A DNA stretch of 10,267 nt from Bacteroidales bacterium UBA4347 (GTDB taxonomy: Bacteria > Bacteroidota > Bacteroidia > Bacteroidales > P3). The notes below the pieces were generated by a model. The model searched no databases. It saw only the letters and a program-made list of their open reading frames with translations, and was not told the origin of the DNA. Shown piece by piece: positions 1 through 6,171 of the stretch. Both the position numbers and the translations under genes were made by a program. The stretch spans positions 1 to 10,267 of the forward strand of contig DGTB01000171.1 in NCBI GenBank assembly GCA_002394185.1, given 5' to 3'. How positions within the stretch are numbered: position 1 is the first letter of the stretch; every line of letters starts with the position of its first letter.

Positions 1-21
1 ATATAAGAACAATATAAGAAC
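1..21. repeat. Short direct repeat at window edge
   Basis: The word ATATAAGAAC occurs at 1-10 and again at 12-21, separated by one A (unit of 11 bases). It may be the tail of a longer tandem array that starts outside the window. No function can be assigned. Confidence 0.5.
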
Positions 22-42
22 GGCCGAATGAGGTACGATTTT

Positions 43-80
43 GGGGTGGATGAGGGGGGTGTTTTTTGGGGGGAGGGAGG
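43..80 (+). other. G-rich tract, possible G-quadruplex
   Basis: The plus strand has runs of four G (43-46), six G (54-59), six G (68-73) and three G (75-77), with intervening loops of 7, 8 and 1 bases. This is close to the usual four-tract G-quadruplex pattern, with one loop a base longer than the common limit. It lies about 70-100 bases upstream of the candidate promoter of the efflux operon. Function is unknown. It could equally be simple low-complexity intergenic DNA. Confidence 0.35.
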
Positions 81-119
81 ATATTGCGATGGTTTACGTT
101 TTTATTTGAAAGGTAAGGG

Positions 120-135
120 GTTAACATTATTTAAC
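120..135. promoter_or_regulatory. Inverted repeat upstream of efflux promoter (possible operator)
   Basis: GTTAA (120-124) and TTAAC (131-135) form perfect 5-base arms around a 6-base AT-rich spacer. The site ends about 10 bases before the candidate -33 element of the efflux operon, a sensible place for an activator or repressor. The arms are short and could be chance. No LytTR-type paired box was convincing here. Confidence 0.25.
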
Positions 136-145
136 AGGGGTGTGG

Positions 146-176
146 TTGGAGGGATGGTTTTTATTTAGTATTTTTG
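146..176 (+). promoter_or_regulatory. Candidate Bacteroidota promoter of the efflux operon
   Basis: TATTTTTG at 169-176 matches the Bacteroidota -7 consensus TAnnTTTG exactly. A TTGG at 146-149 stands in for the -33 TTTG box at a spacing of 19 bases, which is within the known range for this phylum's primary sigma factor. Transcription would begin near 183, giving a leader of roughly 27 bases before the ATG at 210. The -7 match is strong and the -33 match is imperfect. No start site is proven. Confidence 0.5.
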
Positions 177-209
177 CAAACTCGTTTGACAGGAAAACAG
201 AAGTACGAA

Positions 210-1592
210 ATGAATAAGAAAATACTGATTGTAAGTTTGTTGATGATAGCGGCCGGCGGCCGGTGGACGGTGGCCAACGGGCAGGACACGGTGTGGACGC
301 TCGAGGGGTGCCGCGCACATGCGCTGGAGGCCAACAAGGGCCTGAAGGTGGCCGACGAGAAACGCACCGAGGCCGACGCCATGGAGAAGGTGGCCCTCTG
401 GCAGATGCTGCCGAAGGTGAGCGCCAACGGCGCCTACCTGTGGATGGAGAAGAGCGTGGACCTGCTGAGCAGCGAGGAGCAGGAACGCATCGAGGGGGTG
501 CCTCTGGTGGGCAACCTCATTGCCGAACGGCTGGCCAACGTGCTGGCGACGGACACGAGAAACGTGACCGCCGGGGCGTTGACGGTAACGCAGCCCGTCT
601 TCATGGGCGGCAAGCTGTGGGCGCTGCACAAGAGCGCCGCACTGCTGAAGGAGCTGTCAGGACTGGAATACGACAAGAAGAAGGAAGAGATACTGACGGG
701 CGTCGACGAAGCGTACTGGCAGGTGGTGAGCGTGAAGCACAAGAAGGAGCTGGCCGAACAGTATGCCGCCCTGCTGGACACGCTGACCCACGACGTGGAG
801 GAACTGGTGGCCGCCGAGGTGGCCACGAAGGGCGACCTGACGAAGGTGTGCGTGAAACGCAACGAGGCCCAGATGAACCTCACCAAGGCCCGCAACGGCC
901 TCGTGCTGGCCAAGATGCTGCTGGCACAGCGCTGCGGCATGCCGTTGGAGAGCGAATACGATGTGAGTGACAGAGTGGCTACGCAACCAAACGACTCTGC
1001 CACTCAGTCACTCAGTCACTCAGCCACCCCCACAATGGATTCGGTGTGGGCCAAACGTCGCGAACTGCGCATGCTGGGCATTGCCGACAGCGTGGCGATG
1101 CAGGGCGTGACCATTGCGCGCAGCACGCTGCTGCCGAACATCGCCGTCACCGGGGGCTACCTGATGAGCAACCCGCATGTGACGGACGGCTTCCAGAACG
1201 AATTCAAGGGCATGTTCTTCGCCGGCGTGGTGGTGAATGTGCCGATACTACATCCCGGCGGCTTCTACAGCCTGAAGGCCGCGAAGGCCAAACGACGCGA
1301 GACGCAGTGGCAGATGGAGGAAGCGAAGGAGATGATCGAACTGCAGGTGAAGAAGGTGAGCTACGAGCTGGAGCTGGCCGAGAAGAAGCTGGCCGAGGCG
1401 CAGAGCAACCTGGAGAACGCCGAGGAAAACCTGCGCCTGGCCGACGAGAGCTTCCACGCCGGAGTGGTGAGCAGCAGCGACCTCATGGCCGCACAGACGG
1501 CCTGGATGCAGGCCAAGAGCGAGGTGGTGGACGCCGAGATCGAAATCGAGATGAGCAAGGTCTACCTCCGCCAGGCCCTGGGGGAGAGTTAA
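210..1592 (+). CDS. TolC-family outer membrane efflux channel
   Basis: A 460-residue TolC/OEP-type protein, the outer-membrane exit duct of a tripartite exporter. The family forms a trimeric beta barrel with a long periplasmic alpha-helical tunnel. The N-terminus has a signal peptide (MNKK, hydrophobic 5-15, likely cleavage near residue 24 before QD). The motif WTLEGCRAHALEAN (29-42) is the usual start of the first OEP repeat, and TVTQPVFMGGKL (125-136) and VVNVPILHPGGF (341-352) are the paired strand motifs of the two repeats. Long helices at about 140-245 and 355-455 are rich in Ala, Glu and Lys. The ATG at 210 is preferred to a TTG at 174, because it is followed directly by the lysine-rich start of the signal peptide and leaves room for the promoter. 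Oddities: the end of the signal peptide (GGRWTVANG) is encoded by a 7-base repeat, residues 252-274 by an 8-base inverted repeat, and the stop codon lies inside another 7-base array. First gene of the efflux operon. Confidence 0.93.
   Translation: MNKKILIVSLLMIAAGGRWTVANGQDTVWTLEGCRAHALEANKGLKVADEKRTEADAMEKVALWQMLPKVSANGAYLWMEKSVDLLSSEEQERIEGVPLVGNLIAERLANVLATDTRNVTAGALTVTQPVFMGGKLWALHKSAALLKELSGLEYDKKKEEILTGVDEAYWQVVSVKHKKELAEQYAALLDTLTHDVEELVAAEVATKGDLTKVCVKRNEAQMNLTKARNGLVLAKMLLAQRCGMPLESEYDVSDRVATQPNDSATQSLSHSATPTMDSVWAKRRELRMLGIADSVAMQGVTIARSTLLPNIAVTGGYLMSNPHVTDGFQNEFKGMFFAGVVVNVPILHPGGFYSLKAAKAKRRETQWQMEEAKEMIELQVKKVSYELELAEKKLAEAQSNLENAEENLRLADESFHAGVVSSSDLMAAQTAWMQAKSEVVDAEIEIEMSKVYLRQALGES
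250..277 (+). repeat. Heptamer repeat within the TolC signal peptide
   Basis: Four 7-base units in phase: CGGCCGG (250-256), CGGCCGG (257-263), TGGACGG (264-270) and TGGCCAA (271-277), the last degenerate. They encode the stretch around residues 14-23 of the TolC-like precursor, placing Arg18 and Trp19 just before the likely signal-peptidase site, where small residues are usual. Confidence 0.55.
963..1024. repeat. Octamer repeats as an inverted pair inside the TolC gene
   Basis: Three tandem 8-base units CACTCAGT, CACTCAGT and CACTCAGC occupy 1001-1024. On the opposite strand two related units (GAGTGACA, GAGTGGCT) occupy 965-980. Bases 965-978 and 1000-1013 are reverse complements with one mismatch in 14, so the segment can fold into a hairpin with a loop of about 21 bases. 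It encodes a Ser/Thr/Gln-rich stretch (residues about 252-274) in the linker between the two OEP repeats, and the reading frame is kept. Confidence 0.7.
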
Positions 1593-1634
1593 GAGTTATG
1601 AGTTATGAGTTAAGAGTTATGAGTGTTTAGTTTA
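1586..1634 (+). repeat. Heptamer array over the tolC-like stop codon
   Basis: Units in phase are GAGTTAA, GAGTTAT, GAGTTAT, GAGTTAA and GAGTTAT from 1586 to 1620, followed by degenerate units to about 1634. The TAA stop (1590-1592) is part of the first unit, and the array fills most of the 62-base gap before the HlyD gene. No hairpin is evident, so it does not look like a terminator. Confidence 0.8.
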
Positions 1635-1654
1635 GAAAAAAATCAAGATACGAT

Positions 1655-2638
1655 ATGAAAGAGAACAACAAGACATTGTTTGCGGGACTGGCGGTGGTGA
1701 TTGCCGCCGTGGGCATCGTGGCCCTGGTGGGCATCTTTGCCATCCACGAGCCCAAGGAGATGATCATGGGCGAGGTGGACGCCTCGGAGTACCGCGTGAG
1801 CAACAAGGTGCCGGGCCGCATCGACAGCCTGTACGTGAAAGAGGGCGACCGCGTGAAGGCCGGCGACACGCTGGCGCACATCTGCAGCCCGCAGGTGGAG
1901 GCCAAGATGATGCAGGCCGAAGCCGTGAAGAACGCCGCCAGCGCCCAGAGCCGCAAGGCCAAGGGCGGCGCCCGCGAGCAGCAGAAGCAGATGGCCTACC
2001 AGGTGTGGCAGAAGGCCAAAGCCGCCGTGGAGGTGTACAAGAAGAGCTACGACCGCGTGAAAGGCCTCTACGAGAAGGGCGTGGTGAGCGCGCAGAAGTT
2101 CGACGAGGTAGAGGCACAGTACAAGGTGGCACAGGCCGACTGTGCCGCCGCCGAGCAGCAGTACCTCATGGCCAAAGAGGGTGCGCAGCAGGAGGACATC
2201 GCCGCAGCGGCGGCCCTGGTGAACCAGGCCGGCGGCGCGGTGGCCGAGGTGCAGAGCTACCTCGACGACAGCTACCTCATCGCCCCCAGCGACGGCGAGG
2301 TGGTGGAGATTTTCGCCAAACTGGGCGACCTCATCGGCACGGGCAGCCCCGTGATGAGCATCCTCAACATGGACGACAGCTGGATGTTCTTCGCCGTGCG
2401 CGAGGACCTGCTGAAAGGCATCAACCCCGGCGACACCCTGCAGGTGCGCCTGCCGGCCCTCGGCAAGGAGACCCACCCCTGCGAGGTGCGGAGGGTGCAG
2501 GCCATGGCCAGCTACGCCACGTGGCGCGCCACGAAGACCAACGGCCAGTACGACGTGAAGAGCTTCGACGTCAAGGTGGTGCCCCTGCAGCACATCGAGG
2601 GCATGCGCCCGGGTATGACGGCGATAGTGGAGGATTAG
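1655..2638 (+). CDS. HlyD-family periplasmic adaptor (membrane fusion protein)
   Basis: A 327-residue adaptor that should bridge the inner-membrane permeases and the TolC-type channel. One N-terminal membrane anchor (about 8-30) is followed by the first lipoyl half (about 41-75; VPGRIDSLYVKEGDRVKAGD), a long alpha-helical hairpin (about 79-200) rich in Ala, Gln, Lys and Glu, the second lipoyl half (205-240; YLIAPSDGEVVEIFAKLGD), and a beta-barrel region ending in MRPGMTAIVED. The sequence ATWRATKTNGQYDVKSFDVKV (around 288-308) resembles the YhiI/EmrA-like adaptors. There is no lipobox, so anchoring is by the N-terminal helix. The start at 1655 follows an A-rich leader without a Shine-Dalgarno sequence, as usual in Bacteroidota. 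Second gene of the operon; its stop codon begins a 7-base repeat array. Confidence 0.92.
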   Translation: MKENNKTLFAGLAVVIAAVGIVALVGIFAIHEPKEMIMGEVDASEYRVSNKVPGRIDSLYVKEGDRVKAGDTLAHICSPQVEAKMMQAEAVKNAASAQSRKAKGGAREQQKQMAYQVWQKAKAAVEVYKKSYDRVKGLYEKGVVSAQKFDEVEAQYKVAQADCAAAEQQYLMAKEGAQQEDIAAAAALVNQAGGAVAEVQSYLDDSYLIAPSDGEVVEIFAKLGDLIGTGSPVMSILNMDDSWMFFAVREDLLKGINPGDTLQVRLPALGKETHPCEVRRVQAMASYATWRATKTNGQYDVKSFDVKVVPLQHIEGMRPGMTAIVED

Positions 2639-2684
2639 TGTTTAGTGTTAAGTGTTTAGTTTTTAGTTTTAAGTTTTAAGTGGA
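2636..2684 (+). repeat. Heptamer array starting at the hlyD-like stop codon
   Basis: Seven units in phase: TAGTGTT (2636), TAGTGTT (2643), AAGTGTT (2650), TAGTTTT (2657), TAGTTTT (2664), AAGTTTT (2671), and a degenerate AAGTGGA (2678-2684). The consensus is WAGTKTT. The first three bases are the TAG stop of the adaptor gene. The array fills most of the gap before the first permease, and a GTG triplet at 2680 belongs to it. Confidence 0.85.
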
Positions 2685-2685
2685 C

Positions 2686-2691
2686 AGGAAG
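2686..2691 (+). promoter_or_regulatory. Shine-Dalgarno-like AGGAAG deciding the permease start
   Basis: AGGAAG sits 9 bases before the ATG at 2701. An in-frame GTG at 2680 would add seven residues but lies inside the heptamer array and has only repeat sequence before it, so the ATG is the better start. Shine-Dalgarno sequences are weakly used in this phylum, so this is supporting evidence only. Confidence 0.4.
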
Positions 2692-2700
2692 AATTCCATA

Positions 2701-3846
2701 ATGAGGGTGTTCCAGAGGGAATGCAGGCGGGTGATCAACCAGCCGAGCTACCTGGTGATACTGACGCTGGGAGCGGTGCTGACGTTCGTCATCTTTGCCT
2801 CGATGACCAGCGCCGGCCAGCCGCAGCGGCTCCCGGTGGGCGTGGTGGACCTGGACGGGAGCTACCTGTCGCGCAGGATATGCCACGAGCTGGACGCCAC
2901 CTCGGGCGTGCAGGTGCACGCCGTATACAACAACCACATGGAGGCCCGCCGCGCCATGCAGCGGGGCGAGATTTTCGCCTTCTACGAGATACCCAAGGGC
3001 ACGTACAACCAGGTGCTGCAGTTCAAGGCACCGAAGTTCGTGCTCTACAACAACTCGGCCTACCTGCTGGCAGGCACGCTGTGCTACAAGCAGCTGGCCA
3101 CCATGGGCATGCTTGCCACGGGAGCCGTGCAGCGCGAGGTGCTGAGGAAAAAGGGCTTCGACGAGGACCAGATCATGGGCCTCATACAGCCCGTGGCCTT
3201 CGAGACACGCAATATCAGCAACCCCTGGATCAACTACGGCATCTACCTGATGACGACGCTCATACCGGCGGTGATGGCCTTCATCGCCCTGATGCACACC
3301 GCCTTCGCCATCTCGACGGAACGCCGCCAGAAGAGCGTCAAACGGTGGATGCAGAAGGCCGGAGGCAACAGTCTCTACGCCCTGCTGGGCAAAATGCTGC
3401 CCTACACGCTGTGGTACAGCCTGCTGGCGCTGATAGCAAACGTCATCATGTTCGGCTTCATGGACTTCCCCATGGAGGGCAGCTGGGGGCTGATGGTGCT
3501 GAGCACGGTGCTGCTCATCTTCGGTGCACAGTGCGCCGGAGCCTTCATTGCCAGCTGCATCAACGAGCCGGCGCTGGCAATGAGTGTCTGCACGCTCTAC
3601 AGCGCCATGAGCTTCTCGCTCAGCGGATTCTCCTACCCCATCGAGAGCATGCCCCCGCTGTTCCAGAGTTTCTGCTGGCTCTACCCGATACGTCACTACT
3701 TCCTGAACTACCGCGAGATAGCCATCTACGGCAACGGCTTCGGCTACTGCTGGCCGCACTTCTGCGCCCTGCTGGCCTTCGGGCTGCTGCTGTTGCTTGG
3801 CGCGGCGATGTTGAATTGGCAAACCCGTAAAAACACAGCGCAATGA
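2701..3846 (+). CDS. ABC-2 type permease (first of pair)
   Basis: A 381-residue inner-membrane permease of the ABC-2 family (YhhJ/YbhS-like). One helix (about 17-36) precedes a large extracytoplasmic domain (about 40-180) that begins LPVGVVDLDGS, typical of this family, followed by five helices at about 181-205, 229-255, 262-287, 291-312 and 352-373. The motif SGFSYPIESMPP (308-319) and LYPIRHY (327-333) in the C-terminal part are classic ABC-2 features. It should form the transmembrane channel with the next gene and work with the HlyD and TolC partners. Its stop overlaps the next start by four bases (ATGA), suggesting translational coupling. The substrate cannot be read from the sequence. 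No ATP-binding domain is fused. A GTG at 2680 is the alternative start (388 residues). Confidence 0.9.
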   Translation: MRVFQRECRRVINQPSYLVILTLGAVLTFVIFASMTSAGQPQRLPVGVVDLDGSYLSRRICHELDATSGVQVHAVYNNHMEARRAMQRGEIFAFYEIPKGTYNQVLQFKAPKFVLYNNSAYLLAGTLCYKQLATMGMLATGAVQREVLRKKGFDEDQIMGLIQPVAFETRNISNPWINYGIYLMTTLIPAVMAFIALMHTAFAISTERRQKSVKRWMQKAGGNSLYALLGKMLPYTLWYSLLALIANVIMFGFMDFPMEGSWGLMVLSTVLLIFGAQCAGAFIASCINEPALAMSVCTLYSAMSFSLSGFSYPIESMPPLFQSFCWLYPIRHYFLNYREIAIYGNGFGYCWPHFCALLAFGLLLLLGAAMLNWQTRKNTAQ

Positions 3847-5039
3847 AGAAACTGAGAATGAACCTCTACGACATCTGGACGGCGCTGAGCGCCGAGGTGC
3901 GCCATGTGTTCTCGGACAGCACGGTGCTGCTCATCTTCTTCATCGCCCCCCTGCTCTACCCCCTCATCTTCTGCTACATGTACAAGACCGAGAACGTGGA
4001 GAACCTGCCGGTGGCGGTGGTCGACGAGGCTGTGTGCTCGGAGAGCAAACGCTTCATCCACAAACTCGACGCCACGCCGGAGATCAACGTCGAATACAAG
4101 TGCTGCAATATGCACGAAGCGCAGGAGCTTCTGAAGGACAACGAGATACACGCCATCTTCTACTTCCCCAAGGACTTCTCGCAGCGGCTGGCCTCCATGC
4201 AGACGGCCCATATCGGCGTCTTTGCCGACATGAGCTCGTTCTACTACTACAAGGCCGCCCTGCTGGGCTCCAACGCCGTGCTCATCGACGAGATGCACAC
4301 CATCGAGCTGCAGCGCTACGCAATGGCAGGCCTCACGGGCGAGGACGCCAAGATACAGCTGCAGCCCATCTCCGACGAGGAAATCACGGCCTTCAACCCC
4401 ACGGGAGGCTACGGCAGTTTCTTCCTGCCGGCGCTGTTCGTGCTGGTGGTGCACCAGACGCTGTTCCTGGGCATCTGCCTGCTCTGCGGCGACGCCCGCG
4501 AGAACAAGCGTTCGCTGAAGAATATCCCGGCCCGCCTGCGCACACGCAGCATCCACCGCGTGGCCATCGGCCGCGCACTCTGCTACCTGCTCATCTACAC
4601 TCCCATCATCATCATGACCATGTGGTTCATCCCCCGTTGGTTCCAGCTGCCGCAGCTGGGCAACCTCTACACCATCCTGGTCTTCATGCTGCCGTTCCTG
4701 CTGGCGGTCATCTTCTTCGGCATGACGATGGGCAACCTCTTCGTCCGCCAGAAGTTGTCGCCCATGCTCTGCTTCGCCTTCTTCAGCCTGGTGCTCTTCT
4801 TCCTGACGGGAATGGTGTGGCCGCAATGCAGCATACCCAAGTTCTGGCTGTGGTTCAGCTACCTCTTCCCCTCTACACCCGGTGTGCAGGGATTTATCAA
4901 GGTGTCGTCCATGGGCGCCTCGCTGGCCGATGTGCGCAGCGAATACCTAGCCCTCTGGATCCAGGCCGCCGCCTACTTCGCCACCACCGTCTTCTCCCTC
5001 ATCCTCATCAAGAAGTACAAATTCTTCAACGCCCAATAG
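3843..5039 (+). CDS. ABC-2 type permease (second of pair)
   Basis: A 398-residue paralogue of the preceding permease with the same plan: a first helix (about 28-46), an extracytoplasmic domain starting LPVAVVDEAV (55-64), and five C-terminal helices (about 191-214, 242-263, 277-298, 306-325, 371-390). Conserved ABC-2 elements are FFLTGMVWP (319-327) and LFPSTPGVQGF (341-351). The two permeases probably form a heterodimeric channel. The start is fixed by the ATGA overlap with the gene before. The next gene, a histidine kinase, starts four bases after the stop. The cytoplasmic loop between helices 2 and 3 (about 215-240) is rich in Arg and Lys and is a plausible contact for an ATPase, which is not encoded here. 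Confidence 0.9.
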   Translation: MKKLRMNLYDIWTALSAEVRHVFSDSTVLLIFFIAPLLYPLIFCYMYKTENVENLPVAVVDEAVCSESKRFIHKLDATPEINVEYKCCNMHEAQELLKDNEIHAIFYFPKDFSQRLASMQTAHIGVFADMSSFYYYKAALLGSNAVLIDEMHTIELQRYAMAGLTGEDAKIQLQPISDEEITAFNPTGGYGSFFLPALFVLVVHQTLFLGICLLCGDARENKRSLKNIPARLRTRSIHRVAIGRALCYLLIYTPIIIMTMWFIPRWFQLPQLGNLYTILVFMLPFLLAVIFFGMTMGNLFVRQKLSPMLCFAFFSLVLFFLTGMVWPQCSIPKFWLWFSYLFPSTPGVQGFIKVSSMGASLADVRSEYLALWIQAAAYFATTVFSLILIKKYKFFNAQ

Positions 5040-5043
5040 CGCT

Positions 5044-6171
5044 ATGAAAAAAGAGTTGAAAAATGAGCGCAGAAAAAAGACTTCCCGCCAGCGAAGAGAA
5101 TGGCACAAGTACAGAGCAAGCGTCGAGCCGTTTAACCTTGCCCGCGCGGTGTGGTTGGGAAATACGTCGGCCATCATCGTGTCGATGCTGATCATATTGT
5201 CGTCCTATTCGCCCCGGGAAAACTCCTTTTCGCCGTTCTTGAATCCGGTGTACATCACGCTTGCCAATGTTGTCCTATACAATCTTCTCTATCTGTTCTT
5301 TTTCTGGATTCAGCGGCGCAATCTTTCCTCAACCATACTCAGCAACACACTGTGCCTCATCGGGTCATTGCTGATCACTCTCAACCATGCCTACTTGAGT
5401 TTCAGACTGGAGGAGCTTTTTTTCCATCACGCCTCCTATCCGTTGCCAATGAACATGATGCTGGCTCTGATGGCCGGGGCGACGGCATTCCTTATCACCC
5501 AACTGCTCAACAACATCAACCAACGTCAGCGGATAGCCATAGAAAACGAGCAACTCAAAACCGAGAACTTTCAAAACCGATACCAGACCCTGCAGAGACA
5601 GGTGCATCCACACTTTCTGTTCAATTCCCTGAATACGCTCGATGGACTTGTTGGGGAAGACGACAAGGGGGCGCACGATTATATAGCCCAACTGGCAGTC
5701 ATTTTCCGCTACGTGATGAACAAGCCCGAGGAGGTGACCCTCGAGGAGGAGTTGACGTTCACGCGCTCCTACCTATACCTGATGCAGATACGCTACGGAG
5801 CGGAGCAGCTACGGGTGGAGGAGCAGGTGGACCCGTCGTTCCTCAGGGCAAACCTGCTGGCCATCAGCGTGCAGACGCTGGTGGAGAACGCCATCAAACA
5901 CAATATCATCTCCAAACAACATCCCCTTACCATCGGCATCCGCACGACGCCATCCGGACACCTGGTGGTCGACAACGCGTTCCAACCACGGGTTAACCAC
6001 GAAGAGGCCGACAGCGGCATAGGCCTGCAGAACCTTGCTTCGCGCTATCGTCTACGCTACCACCGCGAAATCTCAGTACAGCAAGGGCAAAACACTTTTT
6101 CCGTGACAATCCCTCTTATTTTACCCCCCCCCATCCAAACGAAAAAAAATAAAACAAGCAAAAGATTATGA
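5044..6171 (+). CDS. LytS/YehU-type sensor histidine kinase
   Basis: A 375-residue membrane kinase. A very basic N-terminus (1-24) is followed by four predicted helices (about 38-55, 67-89, 99-117, 134-153) with no large external sensor domain, then a coiled coil (155-185) and the His_kinase domain. The phospho-acceptor motif is HPHFLFNSLN with His190. The N box is LVENAIKHN (279-287), and the C-terminal glycine box is SGIGLQNLASRYR (324-336). It should phosphorylate the LytTR regulator encoded next, whose start overlaps its stop by four bases. It begins four bases after the permease gene, so it is part of the efflux operon and probably senses the exporter's substrate or membrane stress. The tail after residue 360 is not conserved kinase sequence and includes three prolines encoded by a C9 tract. 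Codon use, especially in the 5' half, is less GC-rich than in the transport genes. Confidence 0.93.
   Translation: MKKELKNERRKKTSRQRREWHKYRASVEPFNLARAVWLGNTSAIIVSMLIILSSYSPRENSFSPFLNPVYITLANVVLYNLLYLFFFWIQRRNLSSTILSNTLCLIGSLLITLNHAYLSFRLEELFFHHASYPLPMNMMLALMAGATAFLITQLLNNINQRQRIAIENEQLKTENFQNRYQTLQRQVHPHFLFNSLNTLDGLVGEDDKGAHDYIAQLAVIFRYVMNKPEEVTLEEELTFTRSYLYLMQIRYGAEQLRVEEQVDPSFLRANLLAISVQTLVENAIKHNIISKQHPLTIGIRTTPSGHLVVDNAFQPRVNHEEADSGIGLQNLASRYRLRYHREISVQQGQNTFSVTIPLILPPPIQTKKNKTSKRL
6124..6132 (+). repeat. C9 homopolymer at the end of the kinase gene
   Basis: Nine consecutive C encode three prolines near the kinase C-terminus, and eight A follow at 6142-6149. Gain of one C would give an early stop at 6150-6152. 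Loss of one C would read through the regulator's start to a stop near 6301. The conserved kinase core lies upstream and would not change. Confidence 0.7.

Noticed and set aside
89..125. LytTR-type paired boxes upstream of the operon
   Set aside because: GTT cores at 98 and 120 are 22 bases apart, a suitable distance, but the flanks of the second core do not match the usual LytTR pattern.
1643..2593. Long open frame antisense to the HlyD gene (316 codons)
   Set aside because: It is the mirror of a GC-rich, strongly codon-biased gene. The protein is low-complexity (His, Leu, Ala, Val), shows no known domain and would lie wholly inside a well-recognised gene.
2680..2700. GTG at 2680 as the start of the first permease
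   Set aside because: It lies in the heptamer array and lacks a ribosome-binding context, while the ATG at 2701 has AGGAAG nine bases upstream. Kept only as an alternative.
2656..5047. Several long open frames (337-395 codons) overlapping the two permeases on both strands
   Set aside because: The permeases show clear ABC-2 features. The alternative frames give Arg/His/Gly/Pro-rich products without motifs, as expected where G/C-ending codons make stop codons rare.
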